DNA of 22,655 bases from Bacteroidales bacterium UBA4347 (GTDB taxonomy: Bacteria; Bacteroidota; Bacteroidia; Bacteroidales; P3). The notes below the pieces were generated by a model. It was not told the origin of the DNA and made no database searches. It saw only the letters and a program-made list of their open reading frames with translations. The stretch's first letter is position 1. Every line of letters starts with the position of its first letter. The position numbers and the translations under genes were made by a program. The stretch is from the NCBI GenBank assembly GCA_002394185.1, contig DGTB01000135.1, positions 1 through 22,655 of the forward strand, given 5' to 3'. Below, piece after piece: positions 14,488-22,655 of this stretch.

Positions 14488-16185
14488 ATGAAAAGACTGA
14501 TACTTGCTTTGATGCTGGCGGTGGCCACAGCTGCGCCGGCATGCACCAACCTTCTCGTGTCGAAGGGAGCCAGCAGCGACGGCAGCACCTTCATCACCTA
14601 TGCCGCCGACAGCCACACGCGCTACGGCCAACTGCGCTACTGCCCCGCCGCCGACCACCAGCCCGGCGATATGCTGCGCCTCTACAACTACGGTTCGTTG
14701 CGGTTCCAGATCGAGATACCGCAGCCCGCGCATACCTATCAGGTGGTGGGCTTCATCAACGAGCACCAGCTGGCCATCGGCGAGACCACCTGGGGCGGCA
14801 TCGCCCCCCTGGACAAGGGCAACGCCGAGGGCATCGACTACGGCAACCTCATCTATGTCACCCTGCAAAGAGCCAAAAACTGCCGCGAGGCCATCAAAGT
14901 GATGCACGAACTGGTCTCCACCTACGGCTATGCCGACGGCGGCGAGAGCTTCTCTCTGGCCGACCCCGACGAGGTGTGGCTCTTCGAGATTATCAGCAAG
15001 GGCAGCGAGAAGGGCGCCGTGTGGGTGGCGCGCCGTGTGCCCGAGGGCTACATCTGCGGCCATGCCAATCAGGCCCGCATCACCACCTTCCCCTGGGAAA
15101 ACGGAAAGCGGAAAGCGGGAAGTGGTAAGAGTATCAGCAACAAACATATTGGTAAGATATTCGACAAGGATATTGAGTGTGTTTATAGCGACGATGTCGC
15201 TTCGTTTGCACGCAAGAACGGGTGGTTCAGTGGGAAGGACGAGGACTTCTCCTTCGCCGACACCTACAACCCCCTGACCTTCTCCGGCCTCCGCGCCTGC
15301 GAGGCCCGTGTATATGCCATGTTCAACCGCTGTGCCGACGGCATGAAACGCTACGAGCAGTTCGCCATGGGCGACAAGGACGCCGAGCGCCTGCCCCTGT
15401 GGGTCAAGCCCAACCGCAAGCTCTCCGTGCAGGACTGCATGACCCTGATGCGCGACCACTATGAGGGCACCCCCATGGACATGACCCAGGATGTCGGTGC
15501 CGGCCCCTTCCACTGCCCCTACCGCTGGCGCCCCATGGACTTCGAGGTCGACGGCCAGAAGTATGTCCACGAACGCGCCATCAGCACCCAGCAGACGGGC
15601 TTCTCCTTCGTGGCGCAGTGTCGCAAATGGTTGCCGTCGAAGCTCGGCGGCATCCTCTGGTTCGGCGTCGACGACACCTACTCCACCGTCTATTGCCCCG
15701 TCTATTGTGGCACCACCCAGATACCCATCTGTTTCGAGGAGGGCAATGGCTCCATGAGCCAATACAGCGAAACGGCGGCCTTCTGGCTCTTCAACCGCGT
15801 CAGCAACTTCTGCTACCTGCGCTACGACTCCATGATTGTCGACGTGCAGCAGGTGCAGCGCGAGCTGGAGGGCAACTTCGTCAGCCTTGAGCGTCGCCAC
15901 TCCGAGCGCTGGGCCAACGAGGACAACGAGGCCCGCCTTGTCGGCGCCCTCAACCGCTTCAGCAACGACCGTGCCGAGGAGATGATGCGCCGCTGGCGCG
16001 AGCTGGACCACCTGCTGCTGATGAAGTACATCGACGGCAACATCAAACACGTCAAGAACGGCAAGGTGGAGACCACCGAGACCGGCGTCGTGCGCTTCCC
16101 CCAGCAGCCGCCCTATCCGGAGTGGTTCTACCGCCAGATTGTCACCGACCACGGCGATGTGCTCCGCGAGCCCGCTGTCCGCTAA
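14488..16185 (+). CDS. exported C69-family dipeptidase
   Basis: A 565-residue N-terminal-nucleophile hydrolase of peptidase family C69 (PepD-like dipeptidases). The signal peptide (1-18, ending APA) is followed directly by Cys19-Thr-Asn; processing would expose Cys19 as the catalytic N-terminus, as the family requires. Conserved segments include GASSDGSTFITYAADSH (27-43), INEHQLAIGETTWGG (90-104), the ADGGESFSLADPDEVWLFE block (149-167), FSGLRACEARVYAMFN and the C-terminal NFCYLRYDSM. It would release dipeptides in the periplasm. An insertion at about residues 204-231 (GKRKAGSGKS onward) looks foreign to the family and coincides with a 7-bp tandem repeat. Own promoter and terminator; monocistronic. 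Confidence 0.93.
   Translation: MKRLILALMLAVATAAPACTNLLVSKGASSDGSTFITYAADSHTRYGQLRYCPAADHQPGDMLRLYNYGSLRFQIEIPQPAHTYQVVGFINEHQLAIGETTWGGIAPLDKGNAEGIDYGNLIYVTLQRAKNCREAIKVMHELVSTYGYADGGESFSLADPDEVWLFEIISKGSEKGAVWVARRVPEGYICGHANQARITTFPWENGKRKAGSGKSISNKHIGKIFDKDIECVYSDDVASFARKNGWFSGKDEDFSFADTYNPLTFSGLRACEARVYAMFNRCADGMKRYEQFAMGDKDAERLPLWVKPNRKLSVQDCMTLMRDHYEGTPMDMTQDVGAGPFHCPYRWRPMDFEVDGQKYVHERAISTQQTGFSFVAQCRKWLPSKLGGILWFGVDDTYSTVYCPVYCGTTQIPICFEEGNGSMSQYSETAAFWLFNRVSNFCYLRYDSMIVDVQQVQRELEGNFVSLERRHSERWANEDNEARLVGALNRFSNDRAEEMMRRWRELDHLLLMKYIDGNIKHVKNGKVETTETGVVRFPQQPPYPEWFYRQIVTDHGDVLREPAVR
15096..15130 (+). repeat. 7-bp tandem repeat inside the C69 gene
   Basis: Five consecutive heptamers: GGAAAAC, GGAAAGC, GGAAAGC, GGGAAGT, GGTAAGA. 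All positions are read directly. Seven is not a multiple of three, so each unit is read in a different frame and a change of one unit would shift the peptidase frame. Only two units are identical, so active slippage may be rare. Confidence 0.75.
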
Positions 16186-16222
16186 CTCCTCCGGCACCAT
16201 CGTTGCCATTTTTCCATGATAC

Positions 16223-16249
16223 AGGCCAAAATAGACTTTTTGGCCTTTT
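16223..16249 (+). terminator. intrinsic terminator after the C69 gene
   Basis: AGGCCAAAA (16223-16231) pairs perfectly with TTTTGGCCT (16238-16246) around a 6-nt loop, followed by TTTC. It sits 38 bp after the stop codon. Confidence 0.85.
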
Positions 16250-16269
16250 CTTATGTCATAATGTTTTTT

Positions 16270-16299
16270 TTTGTTGTTTAAAAAAAAAATGTATATTTG
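16270..16299 (+). promoter_or_regulatory. promoter of the giant adhesin gene
   Basis: TTTG (16270-16273), an 18-bp A/T spacer and TATATTTG (16292-16299) match the Bacteroidota consensus fully. Transcription would start near 16306, giving a leader of about 170 nt. Confidence 0.8.
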
Positions 16300-16351
16300 C
16301 ATGTGACATTGACGAAGTGATTTGAGCGCAACTACCTATACGACAAATTAC

Positions 16352-16418
16352 TAAAAGAACCATTAACACTTCCCGAATCGCATGTTGAACATCGACCCGT
16401 CAAGGGAGAGTTCTTTTA
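16352..16418 (+). promoter_or_regulatory. hairpin-forming 5' leader of the adhesin gene
   Basis: TAAAAGAAC (16352-16360) is the perfect reverse complement of GTTCTTTTA (16410-16418), enclosing 49 nt. Inside, TCG-C-ATGT and ACATCGA (16378-16385 with 16389-16395) form a second stem with one bulged C and a TGA loop. The outer arm ends in a T-rich run, so an attenuator or a stability element is possible. No known RNA family was recognised. Confidence 0.45.
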
Positions 16419-16475
16419 TTCATACCATTAAACAGTAAAACATTTTTTCATTATTCATTAAATTTCATTATTATT

Positions 16476-19400
16476 ATGGTTAAAAAATTATTACACTTAG
16501 CAGCATTGGCGCTCCTGATGGCAGTGCCATGGACAGCTCAGGCACAGTTCTGCACGCCGAATCCGACGTCGAAGGACGGTAGTGGTATCACGAACGTGTC
16601 GTTCGGCATGGGTACCGAGGTGGTGAACAGCGCCGTGACGTGGGCTTCGTCGCCTTACTACATCAACAATAGCAGCCAGATTGGCGCTGTGCCTGCAAGC
16701 CTTGATGCAGAAATCAACATCACCTTTGCCACAGGCTACACCTATAGTTACATTATCTGGGTCGACTGGAACGGCGACAGCGTCTTTAATGGTACCGAAG
16801 TAGTGGCCGTGGGCTCGGCCCCCAGCACCAATCCGGTAACCATCACGTCGACGTTCAGCATTGCCAGTTCGCAGGATACCGGCACCTACCTGATGCGTAT
16901 CTGCGCTGCCGACTCCTACTTTGACAGCTACGTCAGTTCAATATCGTCGGCGTCCACAGCCAACCCCTGCGACACCTATACGTGGGGTGTCGCTCTGGAC
17001 TACACTCTGCATGTCATCGAGGCTCCTTCGTGCATCCGTCCCGAGAACCTCACGGCTACCGACATTACGAGCGATGGCTTGACCCTCAGCTGGACCGACA
17101 CAGAGAACAACTCTGCCAGCTACAGCATCGACTACTGGAAGATCGGTGGCGACACTAACACCGTCACCTCCACCACCACTAGCTATACCTTCACTGGACT
17201 TGACGCCAACACTGTGTACTACTTCTCGGTGAAGGCCGTCTGCTCGGCCGGTGAAGAGTCGCTGCCTATTATGGGCAATTGGAAGACAGACTGTGAGGGT
17301 GGCTCTTGCAGCGTCAAATTTGCCATGGTAGACGATTATGGAGATGGATGGAACGGAAACGCTATCGGTATTGTCTCCGGTGGCCTCGAATTGGCCTCTT
17401 TCACCATCGCCAGTGGTGACTCAGCAAACGATAGTATACAGGTCTGCTCCGGATCTCCTGTCTCCCTTGTTTTCCATAGAGGTTCTTACCCTGACGAAAT
17501 GAGCGGCAGTGTTCTCGATGGCTCTGGCGCTACGGTCTTTGCCATTGAGAACATGGATAACCGTTCAGATGGCGATACCCTGATCACTTTCAATCCCTGC
17601 CCCACCTGCTATGTTCCTAGTGGTCTGGCTGCCAGTGTCAACGAAGATGGCGAAACCGTCTTCACTTGGACCAGCAACGCCAGCCAGTTCATAGTTCTTG
17701 TCGGTGATTCAATCTACAGTGAGAACGTGACCGATACCTCCTATACCTTCACCGACTTGGAAGTGAGCACTGCCTATCGTCTTGGTGTGGCTGCTATCTG
17801 TGAGATTGGCGATACCAGCGGCATTGTTTACCTCAACTATCGCACACCTTGTGGTGCCATCGCCACACTGCCTTGGACGGCAGGTTTCGAAACCGACGAC
17901 CCCAATGTCGCCCCCGCTTGCTGGACAGTCCTCGACAGCGTGGAGTCCGCTTACTATGGTAGTACTCCTAAGGTCTACAGTTCTCCCTATTATGCACATA
18001 CGGGCGACCAAAGCCTTTACATGATGGCTAGCTATGCAGAAGATGTCTGCCGCATTATCAGCAGCCCCATCGTCGCTGACCCCGGCAACCTTCATGTGCA
18101 GTTCTGGGCATACCTCTCTCTCGGTTATGGCGGAGTCTTCGATGCCGGTATAATGACCAACCCCAACGACCCCACCTCGTTCCAAGTCCTCAAGTCTATC
18201 AACAGCTCCAGCTCCGACTATCTGGAATCTGAATGGTCCATGTACGAGTTCTTCACCGACACCCTGGGTCTCGAAGAAGGCGACACTGCATGGCTCGCTT
18301 TCCGCTTTGTCGGTGGGACGGGTAGCTACTACTATGGCAATGCTGCTTACCTCGACGACATCAGCCTCAAGACCATCCCCAATTGCCGCATGCCCATCAG
18401 TGGCAGTGGCGTCATCGACAGCATCTCCTACGAGTCGGCTCACTTTGCCTGGGACGGCACCTCCGAAAACGGCTACGACCTGATGCTTATCCATTATATT
18501 TATGGTGAGCTGGGCGTCGTCATCGATTCCGTCATCGAGCACTTCTCCACCGACTCCAACTCCCGCTCGGTCAATACTCTGATTCCCAACACCAACTATT
18601 ATGCTTATGCCGCCACCACCTGTCTGATCGACGGCGAAGCCGACACCACCGATTATCTTTTCCTCGGTACGTTCCAGACACAGATGCGTTGCTATCCTGT
18701 CTATCAGGCCGACCTGACGGCCATCACCAGCAACGCCGCTGTCATCAGCTGGCACTATCTGCCTGGCATGGGTATCGCCGGTAGCGGTGCCGTTGTCACC
18801 CTGACCGACCTCTCCGATGCTTCTGTCGCTCCCCAGACCCAGACCGTCCTCGACGACAGCACCATCACCTTCTCCAACCTCGTCTCCGGACACAGCTATA
18901 ATGTCGCTATCAGCAGCCTCTGCGGCGCCGCCGACACTGCCGCCGTGCAGAATCTCTACTTCACTCCCCATACTCCCGAGTGTGCCCAGGCTTTCACCGA
19001 GGCCCAGGTCGGTACCTATACCTCCAGCAATGTGCCTATGGCCAGCGGCAACAACTACTGGTTCTCGCAGGCCCTCTATAACGACAGCATCCTCAATGGC
19101 CTCACCACCCTTTCCGGTGTCGCCTACAATGCCCTCTTCAGCAACGACAATAACCTTGGCGTCAACAACTTTGTTGTGGACATGTACATGGGCTATATTG
19201 ACACCAACCTCTTGGCCGCTTACGGTGGCGACTATTACCTCAACCACTCCTTCCCCGTCGACTCCGCCATGGTCAAGGTTGTAGACGATTACCACTTCAG
19301 TGTCACTGGCAACAATTGGTACTACATCCCCTTCGACACTGTCTTCAACGCCACCACCTCCAACGGCGCCAAGCGCCTGGTCGTGACCACCATCGGCAAG

Positions 19401-22400
19401 ACCGAGTCTCGCGAGAATGGCAACAACTATTGGAGTGTCAAATATGAGTATACTTACAGCAGCGTTGATTACACCAGTTACTACAAGAGCCGTTACTACA
19501 CCAGCTACGATTCCATCCAGACCCAGCCCAACGGATATGGCTCCAGCTACATCCCCAATATCCGCTTCTTTGGCGACTGCGAACACGACTGCATGGCCCC
19601 CAGCGCCAGCCTCACCGGCTCCACCGGCACCACAGTCTCCCTGCAGTGGCTCGGCAATGGCGATGAGACCAGCTGGAACGTCCAGTATCGTTCTGATTCC
19701 GACACTGGTTGGACCACGGCCGCCTCGGCTGTCACCGCCAACAGCTACACCATCACCGGTCTCGTCAGCGGTGCCCAGTACAGGGTACGCGTGGGTGCCA
19801 TCTGCTCCGACACGGTCGTCTACTGCACCCCCCTCAGTGCCTTCACCTCTTGCACCGCCATTGTGCCTCCCTACAGTGTGACCCTCACCGTCGCCAACCC
19901 CTGCTGGTCTTCCAACAATTCGCCCAGCTCCACTAACGGATACAATATTTATAGCAACTACTATCTGATTTCGCCCGAGATGGGTGTCAGCATCGACACG
20001 CTGATGCTCCGCATCACCGACCGCTGCTATGGTGAAAGCGCCACCAACCAGCACTACTATGTCTTCGCTTGCGACGCCGACGGCTCCAACCGCGTGCCCA
20101 TCGACACCGTCACTGCCACCGAGGGCTCCAACTTCGGTGTCCACGAGCTCTTCCTCATGGGCTACACCGGCACCCAGACCCACTTCGGTATCGCTTCTGC
20201 CAACAGCGGCGACGTCTACATCAAGGCTGTCGAGATAGACTATCTGCCTGCCTGTACACCTGTCAGCAGCGTGGCTCTGACCGCTGCCACCTTGAACTCC
20301 TTGACCCTGAGCTGGAACAGCCAGAACACTGCCGCCACCTACACGGCCAACTACCGCCTTGCCGGCACCACCGCATGGAGCACCCTCGCTGCCACGGCCA
20401 CCGGTGTCACCATCTCCGGCCTCGCTGCTTCGTCCAGCTATGAGGTGCAGATTGTCACCAACTGCTCCGACGGCACCACCATGAGCACCGCCGTCTTCCA
20501 GTTCAGCACCGAGTGCGCTGTGGAGGATGTACCCTATCGCCAGGAGTTCTTCTATGAGCGTCCTTCCTGCTGGGTCACCTTCAACACCGGCCACCCCAAC
20601 TACACCTGGGCCCAGTCTGTACCCAACACCAACGGCTACATCTACAGCGAATCGGCTTCCAGCAATACTGCTGCCAACGACTGGCTGATGACTCCTCCCA
20701 TTGCCATCCCCGCCTCGGCTGCCACCGATTCTATCAAGGTCATCTACTACATCGCCGGTGTCCCTTCCTATAGCACCAACTCCATTGCCCGCTACGAACT
20801 CCGTGTGGCTCCGAATGGCGGCAGCACCGTTGCCGACTTCACCGATACCCTCACTATCGACACCCTCACCTCCAGCAGCTTCGAGTACCGCAGCTTCTCG
20901 CTGGCTTCCTATGCCGGCGACACCATCCGCTTCGCCTTCCGCAACACCAGCGTCTACGATGGTTTGATAGGTATGTACGACTTTGGCGTGCGCGACGAGA
21001 GAACCCCCGTCTACTACATGTCGGGCAGCAATTTCGTCTATGTCAACGACACCAACAGATATGTCGCTGCCTATGAACTAGGCGACTCTGCCACCAGCTT
21101 CGCATGGACTTCGACCATGGTGACTGCCGGCCACGCTGTCATGCTCAACGGCACCACCGACACCATGTCGATCATCTACAGCGCTGATGGCTACGACACC
21201 CTCACCCTCGTCGTCGCCAACCCCTACGGCACCGACACCCTGAAGGGCGTGGTCCACGTCTTCGACCTCAACCCCGTCACCACCTTCCCCTACACCACCG
21301 GCTTCGAGACCACCAACGCTGACAACAACAGCTGGATTCTCCGCAACGGCATCAATGCCTGGATGGTGGGTACGGATGTCAACAATGGCGGCGCCGGCGC
21401 GCTCTACATCAGCAACGACGGTACCACCAACTCCTACACCAACAACACCACCGCGGTCTCCTATGCCTCGCGTGCCTTCGAAATCACTGCCCCCGCCAAC
21501 TACTCCATCAACTTCGACTGGCTGGCCGACGGCGAAAGCAACTACGACTACATCCGCGCCTTCTGGGTGCCCGACTCGAACTTCCACCCCGAGGCCAATG
21601 TGCTGCCCGATGGTACCACAAGCCTCTACAGCTTCACCACCGCCACTGTCGCCGGGTGGACTTCCCTCGGCGGCAAGCTGAACCAAGCCTCTGGCTGGAT
21701 GCATCAGGCCGATACCCTGAACATCGCCACCCCCGGCCGCTACCACCTCGTCTTCATGTGGGGCAACGACGGTAGCAGTGGTTCCAACCCCCCGGCTGCC
21801 ATCGACAACGTGGTTGTCAACAACGACGCAGCACCCTTCGTCTGTGCCGACCCGGTCATCACCGCCTCTGCGGCCACTGAGACCACGGCCAGCTTCAGCT
21901 GGAGCGGCGACGCCAGCGCCTACCAGGTGGCCATAGCCACCGAGTGGGACAGCGCCACGGTAACGCCGGTCTCTGTCACCGACACCTTCTACAGCTTTGC
22001 CAACCTGACGGCGGGCACAGAGTACACCCTCGGAGTGCGCGCGGTGTGCGACGCCGAGCACATCAGCGAGTGGATGACCGTCACGGTGATCACCGACGAG
22101 CATCCGTGCTTCACGCCCACGGCGCTGACCTATGAGAACGTGACGCTCAACAGCGCCATCCTGGGCTGGACACCCGGCGAGAACGAGACGGAGTGGGAGC
22201 TCCACGTGACGGGCACCAACTATGACCAGACCATCACCACGAGCACCAACCCCTACACCCTGACGGGCCTGACGTCGTCCACGCCCTACAGCTTCAGCGT
22301 GCGAGCCGTGTGCAGCGAGACGCAGCGCAGCGAATGGAGCGACACGGCGAGCTTCACCACGACGACCTGCCAGCCTGTGACCGGTGTCACGGTGAGCAAT

Positions 22401-22655
22401 ATCACCACCACCACGGCCACGGTCAGCTGGACGGCTCCGGCGGGAGTGACCGGCTTCGAGGTTGAGTACGGCCTCAACGGCTTCGCCCACGGCGTGGGCC
22501 AGACGGTCACCGCCACCACCAACAGCATCACGCTCAGCAACCTCGAGGCCAGCACGGCCTACGACGTCTACGTCCGCGCCATCTGCGCCGAGGGCGTCTA
22601 CAGCGAGTTTGCCGGCACGGCCTCCAACCCCTCCTTCACCACCGAGAACGAGCCC
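16476..22655 (+). CDS. giant secreted multidomain adhesin, C-terminus outside the window
   Basis: An open frame of 2060 codons with no stop before the window ends; spot checks at six points kept frame. The signal peptide (1-24, ending AQA) precedes: a GEVED domain (about 25-180, VDWNGD at 96-101, degenerate GVALDYTL end); an FN3 module starting Cys186; a Cys-bounded domain with DYGDGWNG (287-294); FN3 from Cys378; a jelly-roll adhesin domain (about 464-632, GFETDD); FN3 from Cys637 and Cys739; a beta region from Cys836; FN3 from Cys1039; an unassigned part; FN3 from Cys1260; a second jelly-roll (from Cys1347); an Ig/PKD-like part (about 1512-1600); a third jelly-roll (about 1604-1788, GFETTN); and FN3 modules from Cys1790, Cys1878 and Cys1965. 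This is typical of type IX secretion cargo; the sorting domain would be past the edge. Confidence 0.87.
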   Translation, partial: MVKKLLHLAALALLMAVPWTAQAQFCTPNPTSKDGSGITNVSFGMGTEVVNSAVTWASSPYYINNSSQIGAVPASLDAEINITFATGYTYSYIIWVDWNGDSVFNGTEVVAVGSAPSTNPVTITSTFSIASSQDTGTYLMRICAADSYFDSYVSSISSASTANPCDTYTWGVALDYTLHVIEAPSCIRPENLTATDITSDGLTLSWTDTENNSASYSIDYWKIGGDTNTVTSTTTSYTFTGLDANTVYYFSVKAVCSAGEESLPIMGNWKTDCEGGSCSVKFAMVDDYGDGWNGNAIGIVSGGLELASFTIASGDSANDSIQVCSGSPVSLVFHRGSYPDEMSGSVLDGSGATVFAIENMDNRSDGDTLITFNPCPTCYVPSGLAASVNEDGETVFTWTSNASQFIVLVGDSIYSENVTDTSYTFTDLEVSTAYRLGVAAICEIGDTSGIVYLNYRTPCGAIATLPWTAGFETDDPNVAPACWTVLDSVESAYYGSTPKVYSSPYYAHTGDQSLYMMASYAEDVCRIISSPIVADPGNLHVQFWAYLSLGYGGVFDAGIMTNPNDPTSFQVLKSINSSSSDYLESEWSMYEFFTDTLGLEEGDTAWLAFRFVGGTGSYYYGNAAYLDDISLKTIPNCRMPISGSGVIDSISYESAHFAWDGTSENGYDLMLIHYIYGELGVVIDSVIEHFSTDSNSRSVNTLIPNTNYYAYAATTCLIDGEADTTDYLFLGTFQTQMRCYPVYQADLTAITSNAAVISWHYLPGMGIAGSGAVVTLTDLSDASVAPQTQTVLDDSTITFSNLVSGHSYNVAISSLCGAADTAAVQNLYFTPHTPECAQAFTEAQVGTYTSSNVPMASGNNYWFSQALYNDSILNGLTTLSGVAYNALFSNDNNLGVNNFVVDMYMGYIDTNLLAAYGGDYYLNHSFPVDSAMVKVVDDYHFSVTGNNWYYIPFDTVFNATTSNGAKRLVVTTIGKTESRENGNNYWSVKYEYTYSSVDYTSYYKSRYYTSYDSIQTQPNGYGSSYIPNIRFFGDCEHDCMAPSASLTGSTGTTVSLQWLGNGDETSWNVQYRSDSDTGWTTAASAVTANSYTITGLVSGAQYRVRVGAICSDTVVYCTPLSAFTSCTAIVPPYSVTLTVANPCWSSNNSPSSTNGYNIYSNYYLISPEMGVSIDTLMLRITDRCYGESATNQHYYVFACDADGSNRVPIDTVTATEGSNFGVHELFLMGYTGTQTHFGIASANSGDVYIKAVEIDYLPACTPVSSVALTAATLNSLTLSWNSQNTAATYTANYRLAGTTAWSTLAATATGVTISGLAASSSYEVQIVTNCSDGTTMSTAVFQFSTECAVEDVPYRQEFFYERPSCWVTFNTGHPNYTWAQSVPNTNGYIYSESASSNTAANDWLMTPPIAIPASAATDSIKVIYYIAGVPSYSTNSIARYELRVAPNGGSTVADFTDTLTIDTLTSSSFEYRSFSLASYAGDTIRFAFRNTSVYDGLIGMYDFGVRDERTPVYYMSGSNFVYVNDTNRYVAAYELGDSATSFAWTSTMVTAGHAVMLNGTTDTMSIIYSADGYDTLTLVVANPYGTDTLKGVVHVFDLNPVTTFPYTTGFETTNADNNSWILRNGINAWMVGTDVNNGGAGALYISNDGTTNSYTNNTTAVSYASRAFEITAPANYSINFDWLADGESNYDYIRAFWVPDSNFHPEANVLPDGTTSLYSFTTATVAGWTSLGGKLNQASGWMHQADTLNIATPGRYHLVFMWGNDGSSGSNPPAAIDNVVVNNDAAPFVCADPVITASAATETTASFSWSGDASAYQVAIATEWDSATVTPVSVTDTFYSFANLTAGTEYTLGVRAVCDAEHISEWMTVTVITDEHPCFTPTALTYENVTLNSAILGWTPGENETEWELHVTGTNYDQTITTSTNPYTLTGLTSSTPYSFSVRAVCSETQRSEWSDTASFTTTTCQPVTGVTVSNITTTTATVSWTAPAGVTGFEVEYGLNGFAHGVGQTVTATTNSITLSNLEASTAYDVYVRAICAEGVYSEFAGTASNPSFTTENEP

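Noticed and set aside
14404..16302. 632-codon minus-strand open frame opposite the C69 peptidase
   Set aside because: Antisense to a convincing Ntn hydrolase with signal peptide and catalytic Cys.
17709..20594. 961-codon open frame on the minus strand opposite the adhesin
   Set aside because: It is antisense to a frame with a signal peptide and recognisable FN3/GEVED domains; its Gly/Val/Ala-rich, low-complexity protein is what codon bias of the real gene produces.

Overview
The window reads as chromosomal DNA from a member of the Bacteroidota, most likely order Bacteroidales. Evidence: at least five start regions carry the -33 TTTG / -7 TAnnTTTG promoter pattern of that phylum; there is a TonB-dependent outer-membrane receptor; there are Bacteroidota-type lipoproteins; and there is a giant secreted protein built from a GEVED domain, Cys-initiated fibronectin type III modules and jelly-roll domains, typical of type IX secretion cargo. 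Coding DNA is GC-rich while promoters are very AT-rich. Genus cannot be read from the sequence alone. No tRNA, rRNA, CRISPR array, transposase or phage gene was seen.

Layout. 1-164 is non-coding and holds an 11-bp tandem repeat inside a 15-bp inverted repeat. dut (dUTPase) follows on the minus strand, divergent from a plus-strand lipoprotein (870-1604) with a long, apparently foldable 5' leader and a strong terminator. From about 8.5 kb down to 1.77 kb lies a minus-strand run: dapB, a FecCD-type permease, its ATPase, an NlpC/P60-CapA fusion, then (after an internal promoter) an M23-LysM endopeptidase, trmD and clpP, closed by a 13-bp-stem hairpin. Upstream of dapB are two unrecognised minus-strand genes for exported proteins (8547-10247) with their own promoter. 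ribBA and a small TIGR04076-like gene run on the plus strand, overlapping by ATGA. They converge, with an 11-bp overlap, on a minus-strand pair: a TonB receptor followed by a secreted HMA metal-binding protein. A plus-strand C69 dipeptidase with a 7-bp tandem repeat in its coding region comes next, then a terminator, a strong promoter, a hairpin-rich leader and the giant adhesin, which is still open after 2060 codons at the window's right end.

How the genes fit together. The central cluster has an envelope theme: DapB makes the precursor of meso-diaminopimelate, the NlpC/P60 domain belongs to a family that cuts DAP-containing peptides, and the M23-LysM protein binds and cuts peptidoglycan. 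The embedded ABC permease/ATPase pair has no binding protein here, so its substrate is open. The TonB receptor and HMA protein look like a metal-handling unit. Housekeeping genes (dut, trmD, clpP, ribBA, dapB) are intact by their catalytic motifs. The less explained items are the NlpC/P60-CapA fusion and its operon, the two leaders with possible RNA structure, the two tandem repeats, and the modular adhesin.
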